DNA from: Paracoccus albicereus
GTDB taxonomy: Bacteria > Pseudomonadota > Alphaproteobacteria > Rhodobacterales > Rhodobacteraceae
Direction: 5' to 3'
DNA: 64,000 nt
Assembly: GCF_024359525.1 (NCBI RefSeq)
Contig: NZ_JAKZEU010000002.1
Span: 868,001-932,000 of the forward strand
A program made the translations under genes and the position numbers. Below the pieces are notes generated by a model. It was not told where the DNA came from and did not search any database. It was given only the letters and a program-made list of their open reading frames with translations. Of this stretch, positions 1 to 7,980 are shown piece by piece (position 1 is the first letter of the stretch; each line of letters opens with the position of its first letter).

Positions 1-399
1 CAGCGCCTCGCGGCCCTCGGCATCGGCGATGACGGTGCGGACACCCGCATCACGCAATCGCAGGTCCAGCGCGTCGCGGCCGAACAGCTTGAACAGCGGC
101 ACCGAGACCGCGCCCGAAGCCCAGACCGCCAGATGCGCCGCCGCCGTCCAGGCCGATTGCGTGCGCAGAACGGCGACACGCTCGCCCGTCTCGGCATGCA
201 GCGCAGCCTGCAGCGCGGCGCTCATCGACGAGAGTTCCGCGAAAGTGACCGGCCACGGCGTGCCATCATACTCGATGATCGCCACCCGCTCGCCCGGATG
301 ATCGAGACATTGCCGCGCCATGTTCAGCCGGGCGGGAAAATCCCAGCGGAAGCCCTGTCGTCGCGCCTCGTAATCCTGATCGGGCGGCGGAAGCCTCAT
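1..399 (-). CDS. AMP-binding acyl-CoA synthetase, N-terminal part (cut by window edge)
   Basis: The first 133 codons of a minus-strand gene are present; the rest lies beyond the left edge. The reading frame gives MRLPPPDQDYEARRQ, then a region with FPARLNMARQCLDHPG and VAIIEYDGTPWPVTFAELS, then ERVAVLRTQSAWTAAAHLAVW and GAVSVPLFKLFGRDALDLRL. This is the normal N-terminal layout of the AMP-dependent synthetase/ligase family (acetyl-, propionyl- and acyl-CoA synthetases). Such enzymes make an acyl-adenylate and transfer the acyl group to CoA. The P-loop and adenylate-binding motifs lie outside the window, so substrate cannot be given. The start codon overlaps the stop of the LprI-like gene by four bases (ATGA), so it is probably the last visible gene of the ivd operon. 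Confidence 0.8.
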   Translation of the reverse strand, partial: MRLPPPDQDYEARRQGFRWDFPARLNMARQCLDHPGERVAIIEYDGTPWPVTFAELSSMSAALQAALHAETGERVAVLRTQSAWTAAAHLAVWASGAVSVPLFKLFGRDALDLRLRDAGVRTVIADAEGREAL

Positions 400-899
400 G
401 TGCGGTCCCGCAGATAGGACATCAGCATGATCGTCTGCCGCGCGGTCTCGCGCAGGATGCAAAGCGGCTCGGCCACGGCACCGCCGGTACCGTGCCCGTT
501 CGTGATCCGGTCATAGGCGCAGCGCGCGTCGCGAAAGGCGATCCAGCCCTGTTCCATCCGCGTCAAGGCCGCCGCCCGTTCCTCGCCGCGCGCTTCTTCG
601 GTCGCCATAAGCTCGGTATATCGATCGTTCAGTCGCGCATCCCACCATTGCTTCTCAGCCTCGATGCAGGACAGTTCGCGATCCACGGGATGGGCGTCGG
701 GCTGGTTTTCCGCCACGGCCTCCAGACACGCGCCCTGCTGAGCCCCGGCGCAATCAAGCCGGGCCCCGTCGGTCTGGGCCGAGGACAGACACTGCGCCAC
801 GGCGTCGGTATCGAAGGCCTGATCCGCCTGCGGGGCATCCTGCGCCATCGCCGGCGTGGCGAGCGCGATCGCCAGCGCTGCAACGACAGCCTGTTTCAT
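396..899 (-). CDS. LprI-like (DUF1311) secreted protein
   Basis: 167 residues with a clear signal peptide (hydrophobic residues 4-15, cleavage expected after AMA near residue 19). The C-terminal half matches the lysozyme-inhibitor LprI / DUF1311 pattern: a Cys-containing start (SCIEAEKQWWDARLNDRY), a central EQGWIAFRDARCAYD segment, and a late Cys before a conserved Arg/Thr-rich helix (CILRETARQTIMLMSYL). Paired cysteines suggest disulfides in the periplasm. The family name comes from a mycobacterial lysozyme inhibitor; most proteobacterial members are uncharacterised. It overlaps both neighbours by four bases and is therefore translationally coupled in the ivd operon, where no obvious metabolic role is apparent. 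Confidence 0.75.
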   Translation of the reverse strand: MKQAVVAALAIALATPAMAQDAPQADQAFDTDAVAQCLSSAQTDGARLDCAGAQQGACLEAVAENQPDAHPVDRELSCIEAEKQWWDARLNDRYTELMATEEARGEERAAALTRMEQGWIAFRDARCAYDRITNGHGTGGAVAEPLCILRETARQTIMLMSYLRDRT

Positions 900-1612
900 G
901 CGTCGTCCCCAGGCAGCTTGAAGCCGAAGGTCTCGCCCTCTTTGAAGGCGTTGCGGTCATTGCCCTCGGTTGGGATGCCGCCCTTCAGCATCTTGGCCAG
1001 ATGCATCAGGTTCCAGGACATGATGGTGGTGTTGCGCCGGGTGAAGTCGTTGTCGAAACCGACGCGACTGCCATCATCGGCTTCGTCGCCGAAGCTCGGT
1101 CCCGGCCCCGCCTCGCCGATCCATCCGCAATCGGCCTGCGGCGGGATCGTGTAGCCCAGATGGTTCAGCGCGAAGGTCAGCGTCATCGCGGTATGCTTGA
1201 TGCCGTCCTCGTTGCCGGTGATCACGCAGCCGCCGACCTTGCCGTAGAACACCGACTGACCCTTGTCGTTCAACTCTCCCGACATGGCATACAGCCGTTC
1301 GATCAGAACGCGGCAGGTGCTGCTTTCCTCGCCCAGCCACAGGGGGGTGCCGATCACCAGAATGTCGGCGGCCATGATGTTCGGCCACAGGATCTCGGGC
1401 CAGTCGTCGTGGTCCCAGCCTTCCTTGCGCATGTCGGGCTGGACGCCGGGCGGCACCTGATGGTCCAGCATGTGCAGATGTTCGACCGTCACACCCTGCT
1501 CGGCCATCAGCCGACCTGCCGCATTCAGCAGAACCTGCGTGTGGCTGTTGCCCGATGATCGCTTCAGCGAGCAGTTGATGAACATCGCTCTCAGGCCATC
1601 GAATTGCATCAT
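896..1612 (-). CDS. Flavodoxin-fold NAD(P)H-dependent FMN oxidoreductase
   Basis: 238 residues of the NADPH-dependent FMN reductase / flavodoxin-like family. The phosphate-binding loop is visible near the N-terminus (INCSLKRSSGNSHTQ), followed by the ADILVIGTPLWLGEESS segment that binds the isoalloxazine ring and a GKVGGCVITGNEDG segment. Proteins of this type pass electrons from NAD(P)H to quinones, azo compounds or other acceptors through bound FMN. The gene begins eight bases after the isovaleryl-CoA dehydrogenase stop with a strong GGAGGA ribosome site directly before two tandem ATGs; either may start translation. Its partner in the operon is unknown. Confidence 0.8.
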   Translation of the reverse strand: MMQFDGLRAMFINCSLKRSSGNSHTQVLLNAAGRLMAEQGVTVEHLHMLDHQVPPGVQPDMRKEGWDHDDWPEILWPNIMAADILVIGTPLWLGEESSTCRVLIERLYAMSGELNDKGQSVFYGKVGGCVITGNEDGIKHTAMTLTFALNHLGYTIPPQADCGWIGEAGPGPSFGDEADDGSRVGFDNDFTRRNTTIMSWNLMHLAKMLKGGIPTEGNDRNAFKEGETFGFKLPGDDA

Positions 1613-1619
1613 TCCTCCA

Positions 1620-2780
1620 TCAGGTCAGGGCCATTAATTCGCGACCGATCAGCATCCGCCGGATCTCCGACGTGCCGGCCCCGATTTCCATCAGCTTGGC
1701 GTCACGGAAAAGGCGCGAGACGACACTGTCGTTCAGGAAGCCCGCGCCACCAAGCGCCTGCACCGCCTGATGCGCCTGCACCATCGCCTGCTCGCTGCAA
1801 TACAGCACCGCACCCGCCGCATCCTGCCGCGTCACCCGGCCCTCGTCGCAGGCGCGCGCGACCTGATACAGATAGGCGCGCGCCGTGTTCAGCGCGACAT
1901 ACATATCGGCGATCTTGGCCTGCATCAGCTGGAAGCTTCCGATCGGCTGGCCGAACTGCTTGCGCTCGCGGATATAGGGCATCACCTCGTCGAGACACGC
2001 GGCCATGATCCCGGTGCCGATCCCGGACAGGACCACGCGTTCGTAATCCAGGCCCGACATCAGCACGCGCACGCCGCGGCCCTCCTCGCCCAGGACGTTC
2101 TCGAAGGGGATCTCGCAATTCTCGAAGATCAGCTCTCCGGTGTTCGAACCGCGCATCCCCAGCTTGTCGAAATGCGGCGAGGTCGAAAAGCCCATCATCC
2201 CCCGTTCCACGATGAAGGCAGTGATGCCTTTAGATCCTGCGTCCGGATCGGTCTTGGCATAGACCACCAGGGTCGAGGCGTCGGGCGCGTTGGTGATCCA
2301 GTATTTGTTGCCGTTCAGCACATAACGATCGTTGCGCTTTTCGGCACGTAGTTTCATCCCGACGACATCGCTGCCCGCGCCTTCTTCCGACATCGCCAGC
2401 GCGCCAACCGCCTTGCCGCTGCAGAGGTCGGGCAGATATTTCGCCCGCTGTTCGTCGGTGCCGTTCAGCTTGATCTGGTTCACGCACAGGTTCGAATGCG
2501 CGCCGTATGACAGGCTGATCGAGGCGCTTGCCCGTGCGATCTCCTCGACCGCGATCGTGTGGGCCAGATAGCCCATGCCCGATCCGCCCCATTCCTCGGC
2601 CACGGTAATGCCCAGAAGACCCAATTCGCCCATTTCAGACCAAAGATCGTTGGGAAAATCGTTGCTCCGGTCGGTTTCCGCCGCCAGCGGCGCCACACGG
2701 TCCTGCGCCCAGCGATGGACCATGTCGCGCAGCGCGTTCACGTCCTCGCCGAGGTCGAATGCCATGCCTTGCGTGAACAT
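1620..2780 (-). CDS. ivd: Isovaleryl-CoA dehydrogenase
   Basis: 386 residues with the complete acyl-CoA dehydrogenase layout: N-terminal helical domain, FAD-binding middle domain (SEEGAGSDVVGMKL, then YWITNAPDAS) and C-terminal helical domain with RERKQFGQPIGSFQLMQAKIADM and QALGGAGFLNDSVVSRLFRD. The putative catalytic base is Glu247 in LDYERVVL. This is the position used by isovaleryl-CoA dehydrogenases, whereas straight-chain enzymes carry Glu later in the sequence, so the substrate call is well supported. The enzyme oxidises isovaleryl-CoA to 3-methylcrotonyl-CoA in leucine breakdown. Methylcrotonyl-CoA carboxylase genes, often adjacent, are not next to it here. A 14-bp palindrome just upstream may control it. 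Confidence 0.9.
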   Translation of the reverse strand: MFTQGMAFDLGEDVNALRDMVHRWAQDRVAPLAAETDRSNDFPNDLWSEMGELGLLGITVAEEWGGSGMGYLAHTIAVEEIARASASISLSYGAHSNLCVNQIKLNGTDEQRAKYLPDLCSGKAVGALAMSEEGAGSDVVGMKLRAEKRNDRYVLNGNKYWITNAPDASTLVVYAKTDPDAGSKGITAFIVERGMMGFSTSPHFDKLGMRGSNTGELIFENCEIPFENVLGEEGRGVRVLMSGLDYERVVLSGIGTGIMAACLDEVMPYIRERKQFGQPIGSFQLMQAKIADMYVALNTARAYLYQVARACDEGRVTRQDAAGAVLYCSEQAMVQAHQAVQALGGAGFLNDSVVSRLFRDAKLMEIGAGTSEIRRMLIGRELMALT

Positions 2781-2798
2781 CGGTGCCCCCTCCCCGAG

Positions 2799-2821
2799 TT
2801 ATCGAACGATCGTTCGGATAA
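2799..2821. promoter_or_regulatory. Palindromic operator candidate upstream of ivd
   Basis: Positions 2803-2816 form the perfect 14-bp palindrome CGAACGATCGTTCG. The symmetry continues outward on both sides as TTAT and ATAA if one extra G at 2817 is allowed. It lies 23-36 bases before the ivd start. The form and position fit a TetR-type repressor site; no regulator gene for it is in the window, so the protein is unknown. Confidence 0.5.
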
Positions 2822-2925
2822 CCGACCTATGCCCGATCGCGCCGGGCACGGTCAAGCGAAGCCTGCGCGCGCAGGTCCGCCCGGTCAACCGGGGATGTCG
2901 TAGATAAGCGGACGGGTTGGACGTG

Positions 2926-3960
2926 TCAGAGAGGCATTAGCGCCCAGTAATCGAGATCTAGCAGCACCTCGGGCACATACCTCCCGTCCTGCCCCTTCAG
3001 CGGGAAGGCGCCACTGTCGCCCTTGGTCGCGACAAGCCTAAGACGGATGGCGCCGACGCCCGGCGCGCCGGTTTCGGCCTTGTCCAGCACCTCGGACCAG
3101 GCGCGCACCGTGTCGCCCGCGAAGCAGGGATTGGCATGGGTTCCGCCGTTCAGCGCCACGATCATCTGCGCGTTGGCCAGCCCGTTGAACGACAGCGCGC
3201 GCGCCATGCTGATGATGTGACCGCCATAGATCAGCCGCTTGCCGTCGTCACGGTTGGTGGCGTCGAAATGCACCTTGGCGGTGTTCTGCCACAACCGGGT
3301 GGCCAGCATGTGCTCGGCCTCCTCTATGGTCACGCCATCGACATGGTCGATCTTTTCACCGATCTGGTAATCGCCCCAGCGATGCGGCTCGCCCGCCAGA
3401 CCGAAATCGTAGGCTCCGAAATCCAACCCCTCGGGCACGACCAGCGCATCGGCCGGGACCGCCTCGGCCAGATCGGGTTTCACCGTCTCTGGCGCCGGTG
3501 CATCGGCATCGCGCTTTCGGACCATCACCCACCGGACATAGTCCAGCACCGGCTCGTCCACCTGGTTCAGCCCGCTCGTCCGCACCCAGACCACGCCCGA
3601 TTTTCCGTTGGAATTCTGCTTCAGCCCGATCACCTCGGAAACGGCGCGCAGCGTGTCGCCCGGCCAGACAGGTGCCAGCCAGCGGCCTTCGGCATAGCCG
3701 AGATTCGCCAGCGCGTTCAGGCTGATGTCGGGCACCGTCTTGCCGAACACCGTGTGAAAGGCGATCAGGTCATCCAGCGGGCTGCTGTCCAGCCCGCATG
3801 CGATGGCGAAGGCATCGCTGGAATAAAGCGCGTGCCGGGCGGGATACAGCGCGTGGTAAAGCGCACGCTCGCCCTCGGCCACGGTACGCGGGACGGCGTG
3901 GCGGATGACCTGCCCGACGCTGTAATCCTCGAAGAAGCGCCCCGCGTTGGTCTTGCTCAT
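2926..3960 (-). CDS. mch: Mesaconyl-CoA hydratase (beta-methylmalyl-CoA dehydratase)
   Basis: 344 residues with two MaoC/hot-dog halves. The sequence closely follows my memory of Rhodobacter mesaconyl-CoA hydratase: FHTVFGKTVPDISLNALANL in the first half, then DYVRWVMVRKRD, and in the second half KIDHVDGVTIEEAEHMLATR and YGGHIISMARALSFNGLANA. The enzyme interconverts (2R,3S)-beta-methylmalyl-CoA and mesaconyl-CoA in the ethylmalonyl-CoA pathway used to grow on acetyl-CoA precursors. It is the last gene of a four-gene operon with mcl2, and its ATG overlaps the stop of the DUF1737 gene by four bases. The functional call rests on recalled homology and on the mcl2 context. Confidence 0.9.
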   Translation of the reverse strand: MSKTNAGRFFEDYSVGQVIRHAVPRTVAEGERALYHALYPARHALYSSDAFAIACGLDSSPLDDLIAFHTVFGKTVPDISLNALANLGYAEGRWLAPVWPGDTLRAVSEVIGLKQNSNGKSGVVWVRTSGLNQVDEPVLDYVRWVMVRKRDADAPAPETVKPDLAEAVPADALVVPEGLDFGAYDFGLAGEPHRWGDYQIGEKIDHVDGVTIEEAEHMLATRLWQNTAKVHFDATNRDDGKRLIYGGHIISMARALSFNGLANAQMIVALNGGTHANPCFAGDTVRAWSEVLDKAETGAPGVGAIRLRLVATKGDSGAFPLKGQDGRYVPEVLLDLDYWALMPL

Positions 3961-4163
3961 TGCGCCCCAAGCTTCATCTCGGGATGATACTCGCCGTGGA
4001 TCTCCTTGGTCACGGCCTGCCCCATGCGCATCACGCCGCGCGCGGCGTCGAAGGCCATCACCGGCTGGCCGTATAGCGACCAGCCCCGCGACAGCGCCTC
4101 GGTCACCCGATGGCAGAACTGCGACGTGTCGTCCTCGGTGATCGTGCGATACAGCGTCGTCAT
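3957..4163 (-). CDS. DUF1737 family small protein
   Basis: 68 residues starting MTTLYRTITEDDTSQFCHRVTEALS, followed by GWSLYGQPVMAFD. This matches the DUF1737 pattern of short soluble proteins (a helix followed by a small beta sheet). The start was set at 4163 because that ATG lies one base after the NnrU stop; an earlier in-frame start at 4190 would overlap NnrU. Function is unknown. The protein is translationally linked with mesaconyl-CoA hydratase downstream, so its synthesis tracks that of the ethylmalonyl-CoA enzymes. Confidence 0.75.
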   Translation of the reverse strand: MTTLYRTITEDDTSQFCHRVTEALSRGWSLYGQPVMAFDAARGVMRMGQAVTKEIHGEYHPEMKLGAQ

Positions 4164-4164
4164 C

Positions 4165-4713
4165 TCAGCCACCGAACGGATTGTAGCCAAGCCAGGTGTG
4201 GATCAGCGCGACCAGACCGAAGACGATCAGCGCACCGACCGCGGCCATCACCTCCTTGCGCACGGGCGCGGGCGGCGGCGGGGTCCAGGCGGGCGCCTGG
4301 GCGTTGATCAGCGCCATTTCGGCGAACGCCCAGATCAGCAGGCCGCCGAACAGGATGAAGGACGGCAGATCGCCGTTCACCAGCAGATGCGCGAACGCCC
4401 AGAGCGAGAAGCCGATCAGCTGCGGATGGCGGGTATGACGCGTCACCGCGGTCTTCATGCCGGCAGCGGCGAACAGGTAGAACGCGATCAGCACCAGCAG
4501 GTTGTTGATGCCTTTCAGCGCGCTGTTCGGCCCCCACCAGACCGGACCGTCGGCGACCCGGTAGCCCCAGATCATCAACAGCACCGAAACGACGAGCAGG
4601 CCGGTCACGATGCCCTTGCCCTTGTCGCCGAACTGCGCCCGGTGGTCCGGCGCGATACGCTTCCACAGATGCGGCGCCCACCACAGCGCCACGCCAAGGA
4701 TCAGGATCAGCAT
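4165..4713 (-). CDS. NnrU family membrane protein
   Basis: 182 residues with about five hydrophobic segments (roughly residues 1-12, 38-53, 68-86, 110-132 and 155-175) and the polar patches RHTRHPQLIGFSLWAFAHLL and NGDLPSFILFGGLLIWA. These are typical of NnrU/isoprenylcysteine methyltransferase-like membrane proteins. NnrU was first noted near nitric-oxide metabolism genes in Rhodobacter, but no denitrification genes are nearby here. The gene sits between mcl2 and the DUF1737 gene on the same strand, so an ethylmalonyl-CoA association is suggested by context only. Biochemical role unknown. Confidence 0.8.
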   Translation of the reverse strand: MLILILGVALWWAPHLWKRIAPDHRAQFGDKGKGIVTGLLVVSVLLMIWGYRVADGPVWWGPNSALKGINNLLVLIAFYLFAAAGMKTAVTRHTRHPQLIGFSLWAFAHLLVNGDLPSFILFGGLLIWAFAEMALINAQAPAWTPPPPAPVRKEVMAAVGALIVFGLVALIHTWLGYNPFGG

Positions 4714-4775
4714 CTGGCTTTCCTTCGCTGGATGTTACGCCTGCACTCTCTCATTTGGCGTGCCCGCCCGCAATG

Positions 4776-5630
4776 TCACTCCGCAGCCATCGCCGCGATC
4801 GCCTCGGCCTTGGCCAGCGTTGCCCGTGCAGTGTCGACATGCAGGTTCTCGACCAGCCGCCCGTCCACCACCGCGACGCCGCGCCCCTCGGCCTGCGCGA
4901 TCTCGAACGCCTCGATCTGGCGGCGCGACAGGTCGATCTCGTCCGCGGTCGGCGCAAAGACCTCGTTCGCGGTGGCAAGCTGGGCGGGGTGGATCAGCGT
5001 CTTGCCGTCGAAGCCCAGATCGCGGCTCTGCTCGCTTTCCGCGCGCAGACCCTCGTCATCCTTGAACGCGTTGTAGACCCCGTCGAGGATCAGCCGCCCA
5101 TGCGCCCGCGCGGCCAGAATGCAGAGCCCGATCCCGGTCAGCATCGCCAGCCGGTCGGGCCGAAGGCGGCTGCCGATCTCCTTGGCCAGATCGTTGGTGC
5201 CCATCACCATGCCTTCAAGACGCGGATGGGCCGCGATCTCGGCCGCGTTCAGCATCGCAAGCGGCGTCTCCAGCATCGCCCACAGGGGCGCGTCGGGGAC
5301 CAGCGCCGCGACCCGGTCTAGGTCTGCACCGGTCGAGACCTTGGGGATCAGCAGCGCATCGGCATGCGCGGCCATGCCGGATGCGAAGGCGCGGGCATCA
5401 TCCTCGCCCCATACGCTGTCCATCCCATTGATCCGCACGATCTTGGCCCGCCGACCATAATCCTGCGCCAGCGCTTGGGGCAGCGCCGCGCGCGCGTCGG
5501 CCTTCGCATCGGGGGCGACCGCGTCTTCCAGATCGAAGATGATCGCGTCGGCGGCCAGAGTGCGGGCCTTTTCAATCGCCCGCGCATTGGCGGCCGGGAT
5601 GTACAGGACGGATCGGAACGGACGGATCAT
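4776..5630 (-). CDS. mcl2: (3S)-malyl-CoA thioesterase, CitE/HpcH family
   Basis: 284 residues of the citrate-lyase-beta/HpcH family. Key segments are RSVLYIPAANARAIEKA, DAIIFDLEDAVAPDAKADAR (acidic metal-site residues), LLIPKVSTGADLD, LWAMLETPLAMLNA (metal-binding Glu) and GTNDLAKEIG. In Rhodobacter the homologue Mcl2 hydrolyses (3S)-malyl-CoA to malate and CoA, the final step of the ethylmalonyl-CoA pathway; the lyase paralogue Mcl1 is longer. The start at 5630 (MIRPFRS) was preferred over 5648 because AAGG lies eight bases before it. Being first in the operon that ends with mch supports Mcl2 rather than a citrate-lyase role. Confidence 0.85.
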   Translation of the reverse strand: MIRPFRSVLYIPAANARAIEKARTLAADAIIFDLEDAVAPDAKADARAALPQALAQDYGRRAKIVRINGMDSVWGEDDARAFASGMAAHADALLIPKVSTGADLDRVAALVPDAPLWAMLETPLAMLNAAEIAAHPRLEGMVMGTNDLAKEIGSRLRPDRLAMLTGIGLCILAARAHGRLILDGVYNAFKDDEGLRAESEQSRDLGFDGKTLIHPAQLATANEVFAPTADEIDLSRRQIEAFEIAQAEGRGVAVVDGRLVENLHVDTARATLAKAEAIAAMAAE

Positions 5631-5713
5631 GATCAACCTTTCGCGCAATTATGTTGCGCGAAATAGACCCGCGAGCCACCGTGATGACAAGCTCTTTCTG
5701 CCGCAGCGCGGCA

Positions 5714-6460
5714 TCAGCCGGCCAGCGCCTGCCAGATCAGGCGCAGCGAGATCGCCAGCAATCCCCACGTGATCAGCGTGTAGAACAGCTTCTGCGGCAG
5801 GATGCGGACGATGCGAAGCCCGACCCAGACGGAAATCAGCGCAGCCGGCATCAGCAGCATCGCGACCCGCATGCTGGCCAGACTGATCTGGCCGAGCGCG
5901 ATGTAGGGCGGCAGCTTCAGCAGGTTGACGATGGCAAAAAACCAGGTCGTCGTGCCCGCGAAACCCAGCGGGCTCAGCCGCAGGGGCTGGGCATAGACCT
6001 GCCAGGGCGGCGCGCCCGAATGGCTGACGAAACTGGTGTAGCCCGCAAGTCCACCCCACAGGCTGCCGCGTGCGTAATCGGCGGGGCGCGGCTCGCTCGC
6101 CAGATCGGGGCGGATCAGGGCGTTGACCGCGAAGACCAGCCCGATCACGCCCACCAGCAATGTCACGCCCCATTCCGGCACGACATGCGCGGTCGCCCAG
6201 CCAAGCGCCACGCCTGCCGCCGCACCCGGCAAGGCACGCGCCAGCACCGAGCGATCGAAGACCCGCCGGAACGCCAGAAGCCCGCCCATGTCCGACACGA
6301 TATAGACCGGTAGCAGCAGACCCGCCGCCTGGACCGGCGACATGGTCAGCGATAGCACCGGCACGGCCAGCGTCGCGACCATCGCCAGACCGCCCTTGGA
6401 CAGGCCGACCGCACAGGCGGCGATCACGGCCGCGATCCAGCCCGTCGCTTCCATTTCCAT
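5714..6460 (-). CDS. TauE/SafE (TSUP) family transporter
   Basis: 248 residues with about eight transmembrane segments and the family duplication: VGLSKGGLAMVATLAVPVL in the first half and GYTSFVSHSGAPPWQVYAQ plus GTTTWFFAIVNLLKLPPY in the second. TSUP proteins export sulfite, sulfoacetate or other small organosulfur or carboxylate anions; the substrate cannot be deduced here. The start at 6460 (MEMEATGW) was chosen because AGGAG precedes it by seven bases; the frame is open upstream to 6562 but that part is Arg/Pro-rich and unlike the family. It lies divergent to mdh. A second TSUP gene lies at 53995-54750. Confidence 0.85.
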   Translation of the reverse strand: MEMEATGWIAAVIAACAVGLSKGGLAMVATLAVPVLSLTMSPVQAAGLLLPVYIVSDMGGLLAFRRVFDRSVLARALPGAAAGVALGWATAHVVPEWGVTLLVGVIGLVFAVNALIRPDLASEPRPADYARGSLWGGLAGYTSFVSHSGAPPWQVYAQPLRLSPLGFAGTTTWFFAIVNLLKLPPYIALGQISLASMRVAMLLMPAALISVWVGLRIVRILPQKLFYTLITWGLLAISLRLIWQALAG

Positions 6461-6499
6461 CGCCCGCTCCTGCCCGCCTGCCCCTCGCGCGCGCACCTT

Positions 6500-6527
6500 G
6501 GGCTTGCACCGTCGCCGCCGCAAGCCC
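6500..6527. promoter_or_regulatory. Inverted repeat in the TSUP/mdh divergent region
   Basis: GGGCTTGC (6500-6507) and GCAAGCCC (6520-6527) are perfect 8-base arms with a 12-base spacer. They lie in the 142-bp gap between the divergent TSUP and mdh genes. They could be an operator for either direction or simply a hairpin; no regulator can be named. Confidence 0.35.
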
Positions 6528-6590
6528 GGGTCTTGCGGAACCGCAGGCGAGGGTCTAGGCAACGCGCGAGAACCGAATTTCCATGCTTAA

Positions 6591-7565
<975 letters not shown>

Positions 7566-7590
7566 GCGCTGCGCAAGCATCGTGACGTTG

Positions 7591-7616
7591 AGGCCGCCCC
7601 AATGGGCGGCCTTTTT
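7591..7616 (+). terminator. Rho-independent terminator after mdh
   Basis: GGCCGCCC (7592-7599), a four-base loop and GGGCGGCC (7604-7611) are followed by five T residues (7612-7616). The stem is perfect. It lies 26 bases after the mdh stop and separates mdh from sucA transcription. Confidence 0.9.
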
Positions 7617-7980
7617 CATTGGGCAACCCGGTCCGCGCGAAAGGCCGTGATCACGCCCGCGCGCGCTGTGATCACAACGCCGGGTGCCGCGGGCATTTTC
7701 GCTATCTTTCGGAAAAAACGCGTTCATCCATACGTCTTGTTGTGTCACAACGACGATACGAACCGCTCGACGAACAATTCGCAGGCACGCGCGATGACCG
7801 CGTCATCACCCTTTTCGATCTCGACGCGCGCACAGTGCCACGTGCGCCGTGGCCGTGCGGACGGGAATGTCCGCGTCGGTGGAAGCCTGACCCCCACCCA
7901 CCCATCTACAGACCAAGCGTTCGCCATTGCGGGCGTTCGCAACCGCATGGCACCGACCAGAACCTCCGAGGCTTAAGCCC
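7617..7980. promoter_or_regulatory. mdh-sucA intergenic control region with three related palindromes
   Basis: No credible gene lies here. Three palindromes share a TGTG..CACA form: CGTGATCACG (7646-7655), TGTGATCACA (7667-7676) and TTGTGTCACAA (7740-7750). The first two are 21 bp apart centre to centre, two helical turns. They are probably binding sites that set sucA expression. The half site resembles TGTGA of the CRP family, but the spacing is too short for CRP or FNR. I could not place a confident -35/-10 pair. Confidence 0.5.

Noticed and set aside
7646..7676. CRP or FnrL binding site reading of TGTGATCACA
   Set aside because: CRP and FNR sites need a longer spacer between half sites (TGTGA-N6-TCACA or TTGAT-N4-ATCAA).
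7602..7976. Plus-strand frame of 124 codons between mdh and sucA
   Set aside because: It begins inside the mdh terminator, has poor codon use and no recognisable motifs.
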